This document shows, piece by piece, positions 36,100 to 45,565 of a stretch of DNA of 64,000 nt (its first letter is position 1; each line of letters starts with the position of its first letter). Under the pieces are notes generated by a model. The model worked only from the letters and a program-made list of their open reading frames with translations, did no database searches and was not told where the DNA came from. This stretch comes from Rhodococcus sp. G-MC3. Lineage in GTDB: Bacteria > Actinomycetota > Actinomycetes > Mycobacteriales > Mycobacteriaceae. The translations under genes were made by a program, and so were the position numbers. Location: assembly GCF_030063335.1 (NCBI RefSeq), contig NZ_JASISW010000008.1, forward strand, positions 213,922-277,921, read 5' to 3'.

Positions 36100-37580
36100 T
36101 ACTGTTCGCCGTCCTTTGATTCGTGCTCGTTTGCCGACTCTGCTGCCAGAGCCCGTGCGGCAGCTTCCGCTGCCGCCGTGCCTGGACGCTTTTTCTCGAC
36201 CCAGCCCTCGATGTTGCGCTGGGAACCAGCGGAGACGGCGAGCGTCCCCGGTGGTACATCGTTGCGGAGCACAGTTCCTGCTCCGGTGTAAGCGCCGTCG
36301 CCCACGGAGACAGGCGCGACGAACATGTTGTCCGAGCCCGTTCTCACATGGGATCCGACGACGGTCCGAGACTTGTTCACTCCGTCGTAGTTGACGAAGA
36401 CGCTCGAAGCGCCGATGTTGGAGTGCTCGCCGATGGTCGCATCTCCGACGTACGTCAGGTGCGGGACCTTGGAGTGATCCCCGATGGTGGAGTTCTTCGT
36501 CTCGACGAACGTCCCTACCTTGGCGCTCGTACCGATCTCGGAACCCGGCCGCAGGTATGCGAAAGGCCCGACGGTAGCGCCGGGCCCGATGGTGGACTTT
36601 TCTGCCTGGGTGCGGACGATCGAGCTGCGCTCGCCTGCGATGACGTCGCGAAGGGTGGAGTCGGGGCCGACGACGGCATCGTCGCCGATGCGGGTGTTGC
36701 CGAGCAACTGCACACCGGGCTCGAGGCGAACGTCAGCGCCGACGGTGACATCGACGTCGATCCACGTCGTCGCCGGATCGACGACGGTGACGCCTGCGCG
36801 CATGTGCGTCTCGACGATGTGGCGATTGAGAACCCTAGTGACATGGGACAGCTGAACGCGGTCGTTGACGCCCATCACCAGGTCCGGATCTGCTAGCTGG
36901 GTGCCGTAGACGTGCAGGCCGCCGCTCTTGCTGATCTTGACGACGTCGGTGAGATACAGCTCGTGTTGCGCGTTCTGCGTGCTCAACTTGCTCAGAGCGG
37001 ACCGCAGCGCAACAGCATCGAATGCGTACACACCGGAATTGACCTCGGGAATCAACACTTGGTCCGGGGTCGCGTCGGCGTGTTCGACGATCTCCGCGAC
37101 CTCGCCATCGTCCGTCCGAACGATCCGGCCGTATCCGTTGGCATCGTCGGGTACGAAGGTCAGCACAGTGGCCGCGGCGGGTGACGGGGCACTGAGGTGC
37201 TCGTCGAGCAGGGCTTTGAGGGTGTGTCCGTCGAGTAGCGGTACGTCGGCGGCGGTGACGAGGATGGTGCCCTCGAAGTCGTCGGGTAGCGCCGTCAGAC
37301 CGCACTGGACTGCGTGACCGGTGCCGAGCTGTTGGTCCTGGATCGAGGTGGCGACGGCGCGACCGAGCTCGGCGGCGAGTTCGGTCACGGATTCGGTGAC
37401 GCGCTCGCGATCGTGCCCGACGACGGTGACGAGGTGGTCCGGCCCCAGATCGGCGGCTGCGTGCAACGCGTGCGCCAACATGGTGCGGCCGGCCAGAGGG
37501 TGCAGAACCTTCGGGGTCTTCGATCGCATTCGGGTGCCTGCACCTGCTGCGAGAACGACCACGGCGGTGTGCAACGGCAA
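36099..37580 (-). CDS. glmU: Bifunctional N-acetylglucosamine-1-phosphate uridyltransferase/glucosamine-1-phosphate acetyltransferase
   Basis: A 493-residue enzyme making UDP-GlcNAc for peptidoglycan. The N-terminal pyrophosphorylase domain begins [28 protein letters not shown] and includes [10 protein letters not shown]. The C-terminal left-handed beta-helix of hexapeptide repeats covers about residues 255-440 ([49 protein letters not shown]). The last 40 residues are Ala/Glu rich, as in actinobacteria. It is the first gene of the glmU-prs operon; a tRNA-Gln gene lies about 50 bp upstream in the same direction. Confidence 0.97.
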   Translation of the reverse strand: MPLHTAVVVLAAGAGTRMRSKTPKVLHPLAGRTMLAHALHAAADLGPDHLVTVVGHDRERVTESVTELAAELGRAVATSIQDQQLGTGHAVQCGLTALPDDFEGTILVTAADVPLLDGHTLKALLDEHLSAPSPAAATVLTFVPDDANGYGRIVRTDDGEVAEIVEHADATPDQVLIPEVNSGVYAFDAVALRSALSKLSTQNAQHELYLTDVVKISKSGGLHVYGTQLADPDLVMGVNDRVQLSHVTRVLNRHIVETHMRAGVTVVDPATTWIDVDVTVGADVRLEPGVQLLGNTRIGDDAVVGPDSTLRDVIAGERSSIVRTQAEKSTIGPGATVGPFAYLRPGSEIGTSAKVGTFVETKNSTIGDHSKVPHLTYVGDATIGEHSNIGASSVFVNYDGVNKSRTVVGSHVRTGSDNMFVAPVSVGDGAYTGAGTVLRNDVPPGTLAVSAGSQRNIEGWVEKKRPGTAAAEAAARALAAESANEHESKDGEQ

Positions 37581-37632
37581 CGGGGCTCCTCGGCGAAATC
37601 ACTTCACTACTTACGGACAGATGTTTTTCTCG

Positions 37633-37703
37633 CTCCGCCGCCAGGACTCGAACCTGAACTATCTGAACCAAAATCAGAGGTGCTGCCATTACACCACGGC
37701 GGA
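37633..37703 (-). tRNA. tRNA-Gln (anticodon TTG)
   Basis: Read on the minus strand it opens with acceptor TCCGCCG, pairing with CGGCGGA at the 3' side. The anticodon stem is TCTGA/TCAGA around the loop TTTTGGT (anticodon TTG), with a T-arm CAGG-TTCGAGT-CCTG and discriminator G73, as expected for tRNA-Gln. 71 nt; CCA is not encoded. It lies just upstream of glmU. Confidence 0.95.
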
Positions 37704-37916
37704 TCGTCGACCAGCGGTTTGTCCGCTGCCGCCACTCCGAACAACTCAGAGACTACGGCCGCGGCGCTCCCGCCGAGCGCAACGAGTCTCGCATGAGAGG
37801 CAGCCGTAGGTCGAACCGCTCCGCGGTTTCGAAGACGTCGGTCCCATTAGGCTCGTCCGCGATGCCCCATTTTGGATGCCGGGGTGACACAGCTGTGAAT
37901 GTGGGAGGGACCGACC

Positions 37917-38543
37917 ATGACCGAGCCCGAGCGAGCTCCGCGCGTACGAATGACCGGAACGCAGCGCCGTGAGCAGTTGATCGAGGTCGGTCGTTCGTTG
38001 TTCGCCGAGCGCGGCTACGAGGCGACGTCGGTCGAGGAGATCGCGGTCCGTGCGAACGTCTCGAAACCCGTCGTCTACGAGCACTTCGGCGGTAAAGAGG
38101 GGTTGTACGCGGTGATCGTCGACCGTGAGATGTCGACGCTTCTGCAGATGATCACGTCCTCACTGGCGCAGAATCGGTCCCGCGTTCGAGTGGAACGCGT
38201 CGCTCTCGCGCTGCTCACCTACGTCGAGGAACGCACCGACGGGTTCCGAATCCTCGTCCGTGATTCTCCTGTCGCCGCTGCCGACGGAAAGTACTCGTCG
38301 TTGCTCAATGACGCGGTGAGTCAGGTCGGGCACATCTTGGCCGCCGACTTCACCCGCAGGAACTTCGACGCGGGATTTGCCCCGCTGTATGCGCAGGCGC
38401 TGGTCGGGATGGTGTCGATGACGGCGCAATGGTGGCTCGACGTCCGTGAACCGTCCAAGGAAGTTGTTGCTGCGCATGTGGTGAATTTGTGTTGGAACGG
38501 TCTCACCAATCTGGAGGCCGCGCCCCGATTGGACGACGAATGA
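37917..38543 (+). CDS. TetR family regulator (Rv1019-like)
   Basis: A 208-residue TetR protein with HTH QLIEVGRSLFAERGYEATSVEEIAVRANVSKPVVYEHFGGKEGLYAVIVDREM (about residues 20-72). Start ATG 37917 has a GGGAGGG site just upstream. The C-terminal domain (LALLTYVEERTDGFRILVRDSP, QWWLDVREPSKEVVAAHVVNLCWNGL) matches the mycobacterial group. In M. tuberculosis Rv1019 occupies this same place between glmU and mfd and is reported to affect mfd-mazG expression. A second TetR gene here separates it from mfd. Confidence 0.9.
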   Translation: MTEPERAPRVRMTGTQRREQLIEVGRSLFAERGYEATSVEEIAVRANVSKPVVYEHFGGKEGLYAVIVDREMSTLLQMITSSLAQNRSRVRVERVALALLTYVEERTDGFRILVRDSPVAAADGKYSSLLNDAVSQVGHILAADFTRRNFDAGFAPLYAQALVGMVSMTAQWWLDVREPSKEVVAAHVVNLCWNGLTNLEAAPRLDDE

Positions 38544-38733
38544 GCGATCCATATCCCCACGTGGCAGGGAACTGGCGGGTATGGTTTGATTCGAAGCTGT
38601 GAGACCTACATCACACGGCCTGGATATATTAGTTCGGACCGGAAGCAAGTTGACCAAGGTGTGAATGCCACTGGGTGGTACCGTTCGCTCGTAATTTGCG
38701 CAGTGGCAGTCCAGTATTGCGAAGGCGGATCCA

Positions 38734-39378
38734 ATGGTCAGACAGGCCCGCGCTGAGATCACGCGCGACACCGTGCTGTCGGGTGCTGCGAACGTGTTCC
38801 TGCGCCTCGGCTACGCGAACGCGAGCCTCAGCGAAATCATCTCCCAGTCCCAGGTCACCAAGGGTGCTCTCTACTTCCATTTCGGCTCCAAGGAAGAGTT
38901 GGCGCGTGCGGTCATCGACGAGGGTAATTCGCGGCTGACGACGGCGTGCCAACACTTCAACGACGGGCGCATTCCCGCGCTGGAGGCTGCGATCGGTATC
39001 TCGTACATCGTCGTCGACATGTCGGTCAGCGACCCGATGGTCTCGGCAATGCTGCGGCTGAGCCATCAGATCGGCGACTACCGGGGCACGCAGGGCAACG
39101 TGATGGCCGGCTGGAGCGATTCCTTCGACAACCTGGCCGCCAAGGCGATCAGCCAAGGCGACCTCGACGCAGACGCGGATCCGAAGACGATCGGTTCTTT
39201 GGTGCTCGAGATTCTCACCGGGGTGCATATGGTCGCCGTCGCCACGGGCACCACCGACGAGTTGCCTTCGCGTATGGAGCGTCTGTGGTACTACCTCCTG
39301 CCGTCACTCGTCACCGCTGGCAAGGTCGATTACTTCCGCGAGTTCGCTGCGCGCCGGGTCATTCGCTTCGGTTCCTGA
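38734..39378 (+). CDS. TetR family, gamma-butyrolactone-receptor-like regulator (ScbR/ArpA type)
   Basis: A 214-residue protein resembling butyrolactone autoregulator receptors of Streptomyces. It has the characteristic opening MVRQARAEITRDTVLSGAANVFLRLGYANASLSEII and the TKGALYFHFGSKEELARAVIDEG recognition helix region. The C-terminal domain (GISYIVVDMSVSDPMVSAMLRLSHQIGDYRG) is of the same type. No afsA/scbA synthase is next to it, so the signal could come from elsewhere or differ. A near-symmetric TTCGGACCGGAA at 38633-38644, about 90 bp upstream, could be an autoregulatory operator. Assigned by motif pattern, not by ligand evidence. Confidence 0.78.
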   Translation: MVRQARAEITRDTVLSGAANVFLRLGYANASLSEIISQSQVTKGALYFHFGSKEELARAVIDEGNSRLTTACQHFNDGRIPALEAAIGISYIVVDMSVSDPMVSAMLRLSHQIGDYRGTQGNVMAGWSDSFDNLAAKAISQGDLDADADPKTIGSLVLEILTGVHMVAVATGTTDELPSRMERLWYYLLPSLVTAGKVDYFREFAARRVIRFGS

Positions 39379-39544
39379 ATCGCTACCCAAGTCTCTCCCA
39401 CCGGAGGCATTGTCGTTCTTCTCCCATAGAATCGAGCCCGACCGCCGGTTACCCCTGTCGCTGTCGAGTTCAGCTCCGCCGAATTCAGTAGTGCAGGATC
39501 CAGCCGGGTAACTGTCGTGCCGATTTCGCTCAGGAGCCTCGCTG

Positions 39545-42500
39545 TTGTCTTCCGATTCCTTGCTTCACCTGTCGGGCCTGGCGCGTGTAGCCCTGTCGGA
39601 CTCCGCGCTGGTTTCCGTCACCGAGGCGGTGGGTGCCCCCGAGCGCACACTTGTCGGGCCCAACTCGGTCCGGCCGTTCGTGGCTGCGGCCATTGCCCAG
39701 CGTGCTCAGGTGCTGGTGGTCACCGCAACCGGACGCGAGGCGGACGACCTCACCACCGAACTCGGCCAGATCTTCGGCGACGCCGTCGCCCAGTTCCCGT
39801 CGTGGGAGACACTGCCTCACGAGCGGCTCTCGCCCAGCGCGGACACCGTCGGGCGTCGTCTCGAGGTGTTGAGGCGTCTCGCTCGTCCGGACGACAAGGA
39901 CTACGGCGTACCGCTGCAGGTCATCGTCACGACGGTCCGTTCCCTGGTGCAGCCCATGGCGCCCGGTCTCGGTGAGATCGAGCCCATCGGGTTGAAGGTG
40001 GGCGTCGAGATCGACTTCGACGCTGTGTTGCACCGTCTTGTCGAGCTGGCCTACACACGTGTCGACATGGTCGGTAAGCGCGGCGAGTTCGCGGTCCGTG
40101 GCGGCATCCTCGACATCTTTTCCCCGACAGCGGATCATCCGGTGCGAGTCGAGTTCTGGGGCGACGAGGTCACCGAACTGCGCGCGTTCTCCGTCGCCGA
40201 TCAGCGATCGCTTCCCGACATCGAGATCGTGTCGGTTATCGCGCCGCCGTGCCGCGAGCTCATTCTCACTCAGGATGTGCGTGACCGAGCGGCCGTCCTC
40301 GCCGGCGACAATCAGGCCGACGCCGCTCTCGTCGAAATGCTCGACAAGCTGTCCGCGGGCGTGCCGGTCGAAGGCATGGAAGCATTGTTGCCGCTGCTGC
40401 AACCCGGTGAACTCGAGTTGCTCGCGGACGTACTGCCCGAAGGCGCGCACGTGCTGCTGTGCGACCCCGAACGAATCCGCACCCGCGCAACCGATTTGGT
40501 GCGCACCGGGCAGGAGTTCCTCGAAGCGTCGTGGACTGCCGCGTCCGTCGGCGGCGCCGCACCGCTGGACACTTCCACGCTGAACACCGAGAGCTTGGGC
40601 GGCGTGAGCCTCGATCTCGGCGCTTCGGCGTATCGGTCGCTGCGTCAGATTCGCGAATCTGCGCAGGCGATCGGACGGCCGTGGTGGACCATCAGTCCTC
40701 TCGCGTCCGGGAGCGACGACGAGGTACCGCTCGCCGTCGAATCCGTTCCCGAGGTCCGCGGTTCGGAAGAGCTGCTGACGGGTGTGTTCGCGATGCTGCG
40801 AGCGCACGTCTCCACCGGTGGACGCGCAGTCATTGCCGTGGCGGGCGGCGGAACCGCCAAGCGCATCATCGAACGTCTCGGCGAGGCCGAAGTGCCTGCT
40901 GTTCAAATCGATTCGGGTGCCGAGCCTCTTCCTGACGTCGTCAGTGTGCTGTGCGGATCGCTGCACGAGGGAGTGATTCTGCCCGACGCGAAGCTGGTCG
41001 TCGTCACCGAGAGTGACCTCACCGGTAACCGCGTCTCGGCCACCGAAGGTCGAAAGATGCCTGCCAAGAGGCGGAATCAGGTCGACCCTCTCGCGCTCGT
41101 CGCCGGTGACAGCGTCGTGCACGATCAGCACGGCATCGGCCGGTTCGTGGAAATGATCGAGCGCACGATCGGCGGCGCGCGTCGTGAATACCTTGTCATC
41201 GAATATGCGCCGAGCAAGCGCGGCCATCCAGGCGATCGCCTGTTCGTGCCGATGGACTCGCTCGACCAACTCTCTCGCTACGTCGGCGGTGAACTGCCGT
41301 CGCTGAGCAAGCTCGGTGGGTCTGATTGGGCCAACACGAAACGTAAAGCGCGCAAGGCGGTTCGAGAGATCGCGGGCGAGCTCGTTCAGCTCTATGCAGC
41401 ACGTCAGGCTGCCCCTGGTCACGCGTTCGGACCGGACACGCCGTGGCAGCGTGAGATGGAAGACGCGTTCGGTTTCACCGAGACCGTGGATCAGATGACG
41501 GCCATCACCGATGTGAAGGCCGATATGGAGAAGGCGGTCCCGATGGACCGCGTCATCCTCGGTGACGTCGGCTACGGCAAGACCGAGATCGCGGTGCGAG
41601 CTGCGTTCAAAGCCGTGCAAGACGGTAAGCAGGTTGCGGTGCTCGTGCCCACCACGCTGCTGGCGCAACAACATCTGCAAACGTTCACCGCCCGTATGGC
41701 CGCGTTCCCGGTCACCGTCAAGGGTCTGTCCCGCTTCACCCATGGCGCGGATTCGAAGAAGGTGCTTGCCGGTCTCGCCGACGGCACCGTCGACATCGTC
41801 GTCGGAACCCACCGTCTGCTGCAGACGGGCGTGAGGTGGAAGGATCTCGGACTCGTCGTCGTCGATGAGGAACAGCGCTTCGGTGTCGAGCACAAGGAGC
41901 ACATCAAATCGCTCCGAACTCACGTGGACGTTCTGACGATGTCGGCGACGCCTATTCCTCGTACGCTCGAGATGAGCCTCGCCGGGATTCGCGAGATGTC
42001 GACCATTCTGACGCCGCCGGAGGAACGCCACCCGGTCCTGACGTACGTCGGTGCCTACAACGACAAACAGGTCGCGGCGGCTATCCGTCGTGAGTTGCTG
42101 CGTGATGGACAGGTCTTCTTCGTGCACAACCGTGTCAGCTCGATCGACAAGGCTGCCAAGCGAATTCGTGATCTGGTACCCGAGGCCCGGGTGACCACGG
42201 CACACGGTCAGATGAACGAGGAGACGCTGGAGAAAACAGTGCAGGGGTTCTGGGAGCGCGAGACCGACGTCTTGGTGTGTACCACCATCATCGAGACCGG
42301 CCTCGATATCTCCAACGCCAACACGTTGATCGTCGAGCGCAGTGACTCGCTCGGTCTGTCGCAGCTGCACCAGCTGCGTGGTCGTGTCGGCCGTAGCCGC
42401 GAGCGCGGGTACGCGTACTTCCTCTATCCGCCGGAGAAGCCGCTCACCGAAACTGCCTACGACCGCCTGGCAACAATTTCACAGAACTCCGACCTCGGAG

Positions 42501-43183
42501 CCGGTATGGCCGTCGCGATGAAGGACCTCGAAATCCGAGGTGCCGGTAACGTTCTCGGTGCCGAACAGTCCGGTCACGTCGCCGGTGTCGGCTTCGATCT
42601 GTACGTGCGACTCGTCGGAGAAGCCGTCGAGGCGTATCGAGCAGCGGCCGACGGCAAGCCGATCACCACCGACGAGGCGCCCAAGGAAGTACGCATCGAT
42701 CTGCCCGTCGATGCACACATTCCGCCCGACTACGTCACCAGCGATCGGCTCCGCTTGGAGGCGTATCGGAAGCTCGCCGCAGCGGTCGATGCCGATGGCA
42801 TCACCGCGGTGATCGACGAGATGGTGGACCGCTACGGCCCGCTGCCCGAGGAAGTCGGGCGACTGGTCTCGGTGGCGAAGCTACGGTTGATCGCCAAGGA
42901 ATATGCGCTCACCGATGTCAATGTCGCCGGCACCCAGGTCAAGCTGGCGCCGATGGATCTGCCGGATTCCAAGCAGATCAGGCTCAAGCGTCTCTACCCG
43001 AGCGCCGCATACCGAGCGACCACGGGAGTGGTGCAGCTGCCGCTTCCACGCGTGGAAGGTGGAGGCGTCGGAGCGGCCCGGGTGCGTGACGTCGAGCTTG
43101 TTCAGTTCATCGCCGACCTCATACTGTCACTCGACGGTAAGCCGTCGCGGTCGGTGTTGCTGGAGCAGACTGTGGGGGTGTGA
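39545..43183 (+). CDS. mfd: Transcription-repair coupling factor Mfd
   Basis: A 1212-residue translocase that removes stalled RNA polymerase and recruits UvrA. The order is a UvrB-like region (about 1-400, with [22 protein letters not shown] and [23 protein letters not shown]), an RNA-polymerase-interacting CarD-like domain ([19 protein letters not shown], near 515-535) and a RecG-like motor. The motor shows Walker [16 protein letters not shown], Walker [15 protein letters not shown], motif [17 protein letters not shown] and the TRG region. A C-terminal TRCF domain (about 1060-1160) closes it. TTG 39545 is the farthest plausible start. mazG overlaps the stop (TGATG). Confidence 0.96.
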   Translation: MSSDSLLHLSGLARVALSDSALVSVTEAVGAPERTLVGPNSVRPFVAAAIAQRAQVLVVTATGREADDLTTELGQIFGDAVAQFPSWETLPHERLSPSADTVGRRLEVLRRLARPDDKDYGVPLQVIVTTVRSLVQPMAPGLGEIEPIGLKVGVEIDFDAVLHRLVELAYTRVDMVGKRGEFAVRGGILDIFSPTADHPVRVEFWGDEVTELRAFSVADQRSLPDIEIVSVIAPPCRELILTQDVRDRAAVLAGDNQADAALVEMLDKLSAGVPVEGMEALLPLLQPGELELLADVLPEGAHVLLCDPERIRTRATDLVRTGQEFLEASWTAASVGGAAPLDTSTLNTESLGGVSLDLGASAYRSLRQIRESAQAIGRPWWTISPLASGSDDEVPLAVESVPEVRGSEELLTGVFAMLRAHVSTGGRAVIAVAGGGTAKRIIERLGEAEVPAVQIDSGAEPLPDVVSVLCGSLHEGVILPDAKLVVVTESDLTGNRVSATEGRKMPAKRRNQVDPLALVAGDSVVHDQHGIGRFVEMIERTIGGARREYLVIEYAPSKRGHPGDRLFVPMDSLDQLSRYVGGELPSLSKLGGSDWANTKRKARKAVREIAGELVQLYAARQAAPGHAFGPDTPWQREMEDAFGFTETVDQMTAITDVKADMEKAVPMDRVILGDVGYGKTEIAVRAAFKAVQDGKQVAVLVPTTLLAQQHLQTFTARMAAFPVTVKGLSRFTHGADSKKVLAGLADGTVDIVVGTHRLLQTGVRWKDLGLVVVDEEQRFGVEHKEHIKSLRTHVDVLTMSATPIPRTLEMSLAGIREMSTILTPPEERHPVLTYVGAYNDKQVAAAIRRELLRDGQVFFVHNRVSSIDKAAKRIRDLVPEARVTTAHGQMNEETLEKTVQGFWERETDVLVCTTIIETGLDISNANTLIVERSDSLGLSQLHQLRGRVGRSRERGYAYFLYPPEKPLTETAYDRLATISQNSDLGAGMAVAMKDLEIRGAGNVLGAEQSGHVAGVGFDLYVRLVGEAVEAYRAAADGKPITTDEAPKEVRIDLPVDAHIPPDYVTSDRLRLEAYRKLAAAVDADGITAVIDEMVDRYGPLPEEVGRLVSVAKLRLIAKEYALTDVNVAGTQVKLAPMDLPDSKQIRLKRLYPSAAYRATTGVVQLPLPRVEGGGVGAARVRDVELVQFIADLILSLDGKPSRSVLLEQTVGV

Positions 43184-44082
43184 TGACGGTAGTGCTGCTC
43201 GATCCCGCTCGTCCGACGATGGTTCCGGCCGAGGCGATCGAATTCCTCACCGGTGTAGTGCAATTCACCGAGGAAGTCCCGGTTCGTATCCGGTGGCTGT
43301 TCTCCGGAACCGCGCGCTCGGACGTGCTCGTCAGCACGGACCCACGCAACCCCGAGGTGCTCGACCGGATTCGCGGTGGTGATCGCGTGATCTCGTCCCC
43401 GAAATTGCCGGGCGACGACCTCATTGCTGCGGTGGTATTGATGGACAGGCTCCGCACCCGAGGTGGATGGGAAGGCGAGCAGACGCATGCGTCGTTGAGC
43501 GGATACCTGTTGGAAGAGACGTACGAGCTGCTCGATGCGATACACAGTGGCAACCTCGTCGACCTGAAGGAGGAGTTGGGGGACATCCTGCTTCAGGTGC
43601 TGTTTCACTCGCGGATCGCGCAGGACGCCGGCCACGATTCGTTCGACGTCGACGATGTTGCCGCTGGGCTGGTTGCGAAGCTCACTCATCGAACGCCGCA
43701 CCTGACAGACGGCACGACGGGGCCGATCGACATCGCCGCTCAGGAGAAGGCGTGGGAGGAACAGAAGGCGTCGGAGAAGGCTCGCGGATCATGCCTCGAC
43801 GGAATTGCCATGTCTCAGCCTGCACTTGCGTTGACGCAGAAGGTAATTGCGCGTGCAACTAGAGCTGGTCTGCCGGAACAATTGGTGCCGGAGGAGCTCC
43901 GCACCGTGAATATCGGTATCGATCACAGTCAGGGTGGCGAAAGTGCCGAGGAAGTGTTGCGCCGGGACGTGCAGGTGTTTGCTCGGCGTATTCGAAGTGC
44001 CGAGTCGTCCGCCAAGGTGCACGGTGCGCAACCGGGACAGCTCACGGCCATCGAGTGGATCGAGAATTGGGGTCGGCGGTAG
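43183..44082 (+). CDS. mazG: Nucleoside triphosphate pyrophosphohydrolase MazG
   Basis: A house-cleaning NTPase that converts (damaged) NTPs to NMPs. The MazG fold has the metal-binding ExxE pairs in LLEETYELLDAIHSGNLVDLKEELGDILLQVLFHSRIAQD (about residues 108-147). The N-terminal 90 residues (VLLDPARPTMVPAEAIEFL, GTARSDVLVSTDPRNPEVLD) match the extension of mycobacterial MazG (Rv1021). Start ATG 43183 (GTG 43180 also possible) shares a base with the mfd stop. Downstream lie two hairpin repeats, then the convergent efeB gene. Confidence 0.94.
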   Translation: MTVVLLDPARPTMVPAEAIEFLTGVVQFTEEVPVRIRWLFSGTARSDVLVSTDPRNPEVLDRIRGGDRVISSPKLPGDDLIAAVVLMDRLRTRGGWEGEQTHASLSGYLLEETYELLDAIHSGNLVDLKEELGDILLQVLFHSRIAQDAGHDSFDVDDVAAGLVAKLTHRTPHLTDGTTGPIDIAAQEKAWEEQKASEKARGSCLDGIAMSQPALALTQKVIARATRAGLPEQLVPEELRTVNIGIDHSQGGESAEEVLRRDVQVFARRIRSAESSAKVHGAQPGQLTAIEWIENWGRR

Positions 44083-44105
44083 TTTTGTTGGTGCCCACCT
44101 TTTCG

Positions 44106-44155
44106 GCATGAATGGACCATGGCAACGGTTAGACGGTTGTGGTGGTCCATTCATG
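44106..44155. repeat. GCATGAATGGACC hairpin element, copy 3
   Basis: Left arm GCATGAATGGACC starts at 44106 and continues CATGGCAACGGTTAGACGG; right arm GGTCCATTCATG lies at 44144-44155. The preceding TTTCG also matches copy 2, so the conserved unit may include this flank. It is 24 bp after the mazG stop, in a convergent intergenic region. Confidence 0.9.
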
Positions 44156-44179
44156 TTGTGCGCGTAAGTTTTCCGGTTG

Positions 44180-44230
44180 GCATGAATGGACCATGGCAAC
44201 GGTTAGACGGTTGTCATGGTCCATTCATGC
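44180..44230. repeat. GCATGAATGGACC hairpin element, copy 4 (most symmetric)
   Basis: Two 21-bp arms (44180-44200 and 44210-44230) with one mismatch enclose the 9-base loop GGTTAGACG. The left arm ends CATGGCAAC and the right arm begins GTTGTCATG. 25 bp from the efeB stop and in tandem with copy 3, 24 bp apart. The RNA of either strand would form a very stable stem-loop without a clear T-run, so it could stabilise or delimit the 3' ends of mazG and efeB mRNAs. Confidence 0.92.
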
Positions 44231-44254
44231 CAAAAGCTGGCGAAACCGAACCGC

Positions 44255-45565
44255 TCACCCGAACAGCGTCGAACCCCAATAATCCGATTCGCCCAACCCC
44301 GGAGGGCACGCGAACACCGCCGACCCCACATGTTGGATGTACTCGTTGAGTAGATCCTTGCGAGCCAACGCCAGCTGCATGGGTACGAACTGTGTCAACG
44401 GGTCTCGGCAGTACGCGATGAAGAACAAGCCGGCGTCGAGGTGGCCGAAGCCGTCGGATCCGTCGGTGAAGTTGTATCCGCGACGCAGGATCTGAATTCC
44501 GCCGAGCTCTTCTTTGGATGCCAATCGGACGTGGGCGTCTTTGTCGATCAGCAAGCCATCCGGGCCTTTCGAGTCCAAATCGAGCGAGTCGAACTCGTCT
44601 TTGAGGCCCATGGGCGCGCCGGTTCCCTTGCTGCGCCCGATGACTCGCTCCTGTTCGTTCAGGACGGTGCGATCCCAGGATTCGATGAGCATCCGAATTC
44701 GTCGGGCAACCAGGAACGATCCCCCGGCCATCCATGGCTGATCGTCGGCCTCGTCGACCCACACGTTGTCTTCGAGCAGTGACGGGTCCTCGGCCTTCAG
44801 GTTCGCCGTTCCGTCCTTGAATCCGAACAGGTTTCGCGGCGTTGCCTGTGAGGTGGACGTGGAGGAGGTGCGTCCGAACCCGAGCTGCGACCACTTGACC
44901 GACACGGTGCCGAAGCCGACGCGCGCAAGGTTGCGAATCGCGTGCACGGCAACCTGCGGATCGTTGGCGCACGCCTGGATGCAGAGGTCTCCGCCGGACC
45001 GCCTGGGGTCCAAGTTGTCGGCCGGAAAGTGTTGCAGGTCAGCCAAAGATGCAGGCCGTGACGACTCCAACCCGAAACGCGAGAACAATCCGGGACCGAA
45101 GCCGATCGTCAATGTCAGCGATGACGCCGACAGTCCCAGTGCTTCACCGGTATCGGATGGCGGCTTGTATTCCCCGCCCCCGACGGCACCGTCGGGAAAG
45201 GTTTCGTCACCCGCGACGAGCCTTTCGGCCATCGCCGTCCACTCCTTCAGGAGCGAAACGAAGTCCTCGCGCGAGTCCGTGGTGATGTCGAACGCGACGA
45301 AGTGCATGCGGTCCTGGGCAGGAGTGACGATTCCTGCCTGGTGCTCGCCGCGGAAATCCACGACGTCGGACGCCGGTTCCGTGGTGGCGGCCGATGCGAC
45401 GTAGCCGCCGACGGCACCGGCGCCGACGAGGGCAGCTCCCGCGCCGACGGCACCGAAAAGGCGCCGTCGGGACAGGCCCTGGAATTGACTTCTGGCCTCG
45501 CCAGCAGCCGAAGTGCCCGGTTCTCCAGCTGTGCGATGGTTGGAATTACTGTCCTGCGACGACAC
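44255..45565 (-). CDS. efeB: Dye-decolorizing haem peroxidase EfeB (Tat-exported)
   Basis: A 436-residue DyP-type peroxidase. A twin-arginine signal is visible at residues 32-60 (GLSRRRLFGAVGAGAALVGAG), so export in folded form with haem is expected. The GxxDG motif appears as LFGFKDGTANL, with the distal Asp/Arg region following; the haem-side HLDAGLFFIAYCRDPLTQFVPMQ lies near the C-terminus. As third gene of efeUOB it is thought to oxidise Fe(II) or release iron from haem. Start GTG 45565 overlaps efeO by about 20 bp. Convergent with mazG. Confidence 0.94.
   Translation of the reverse strand: MSSQDSNSNHRTAGEPGTSAAGEARSQFQGLSRRRLFGAVGAGAALVGAGAVGGYVASAATTEPASDVVDFRGEHQAGIVTPAQDRMHFVAFDITTDSREDFVSLLKEWTAMAERLVAGDETFPDGAVGGGEYKPPSDTGEALGLSASSLTLTIGFGPGLFSRFGLESSRPASLADLQHFPADNLDPRRSGGDLCIQACANDPQVAVHAIRNLARVGFGTVSVKWSQLGFGRTSSTSTSQATPRNLFGFKDGTANLKAEDPSLLEDNVWVDEADDQPWMAGGSFLVARRIRMLIESWDRTVLNEQERVIGRSKGTGAPMGLKDEFDSLDLDSKGPDGLLIDKDAHVRLASKEELGGIQILRRGYNFTDGSDGFGHLDAGLFFIAYCRDPLTQFVPMQLALARKDLLNEYIQHVGSAVFACPPGLGESDYWGSTLFG

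Noticed and set aside
39530..42370. A 946-codon open frame antisense to mfd
   Set aside because: Arg/Asp/His-rich composition and perfect overlap with the conserved mfd frame show it is a high-GC shadow frame. No recognisable domain and no start signal.
44106..44230. Hairpins considered as ordinary rho-independent terminators
   Set aside because: They lack a T-run on either strand and have conserved loop and arm sequence at distant loci, so a repeat family explains them better, though a role at 3' ends remains possible.
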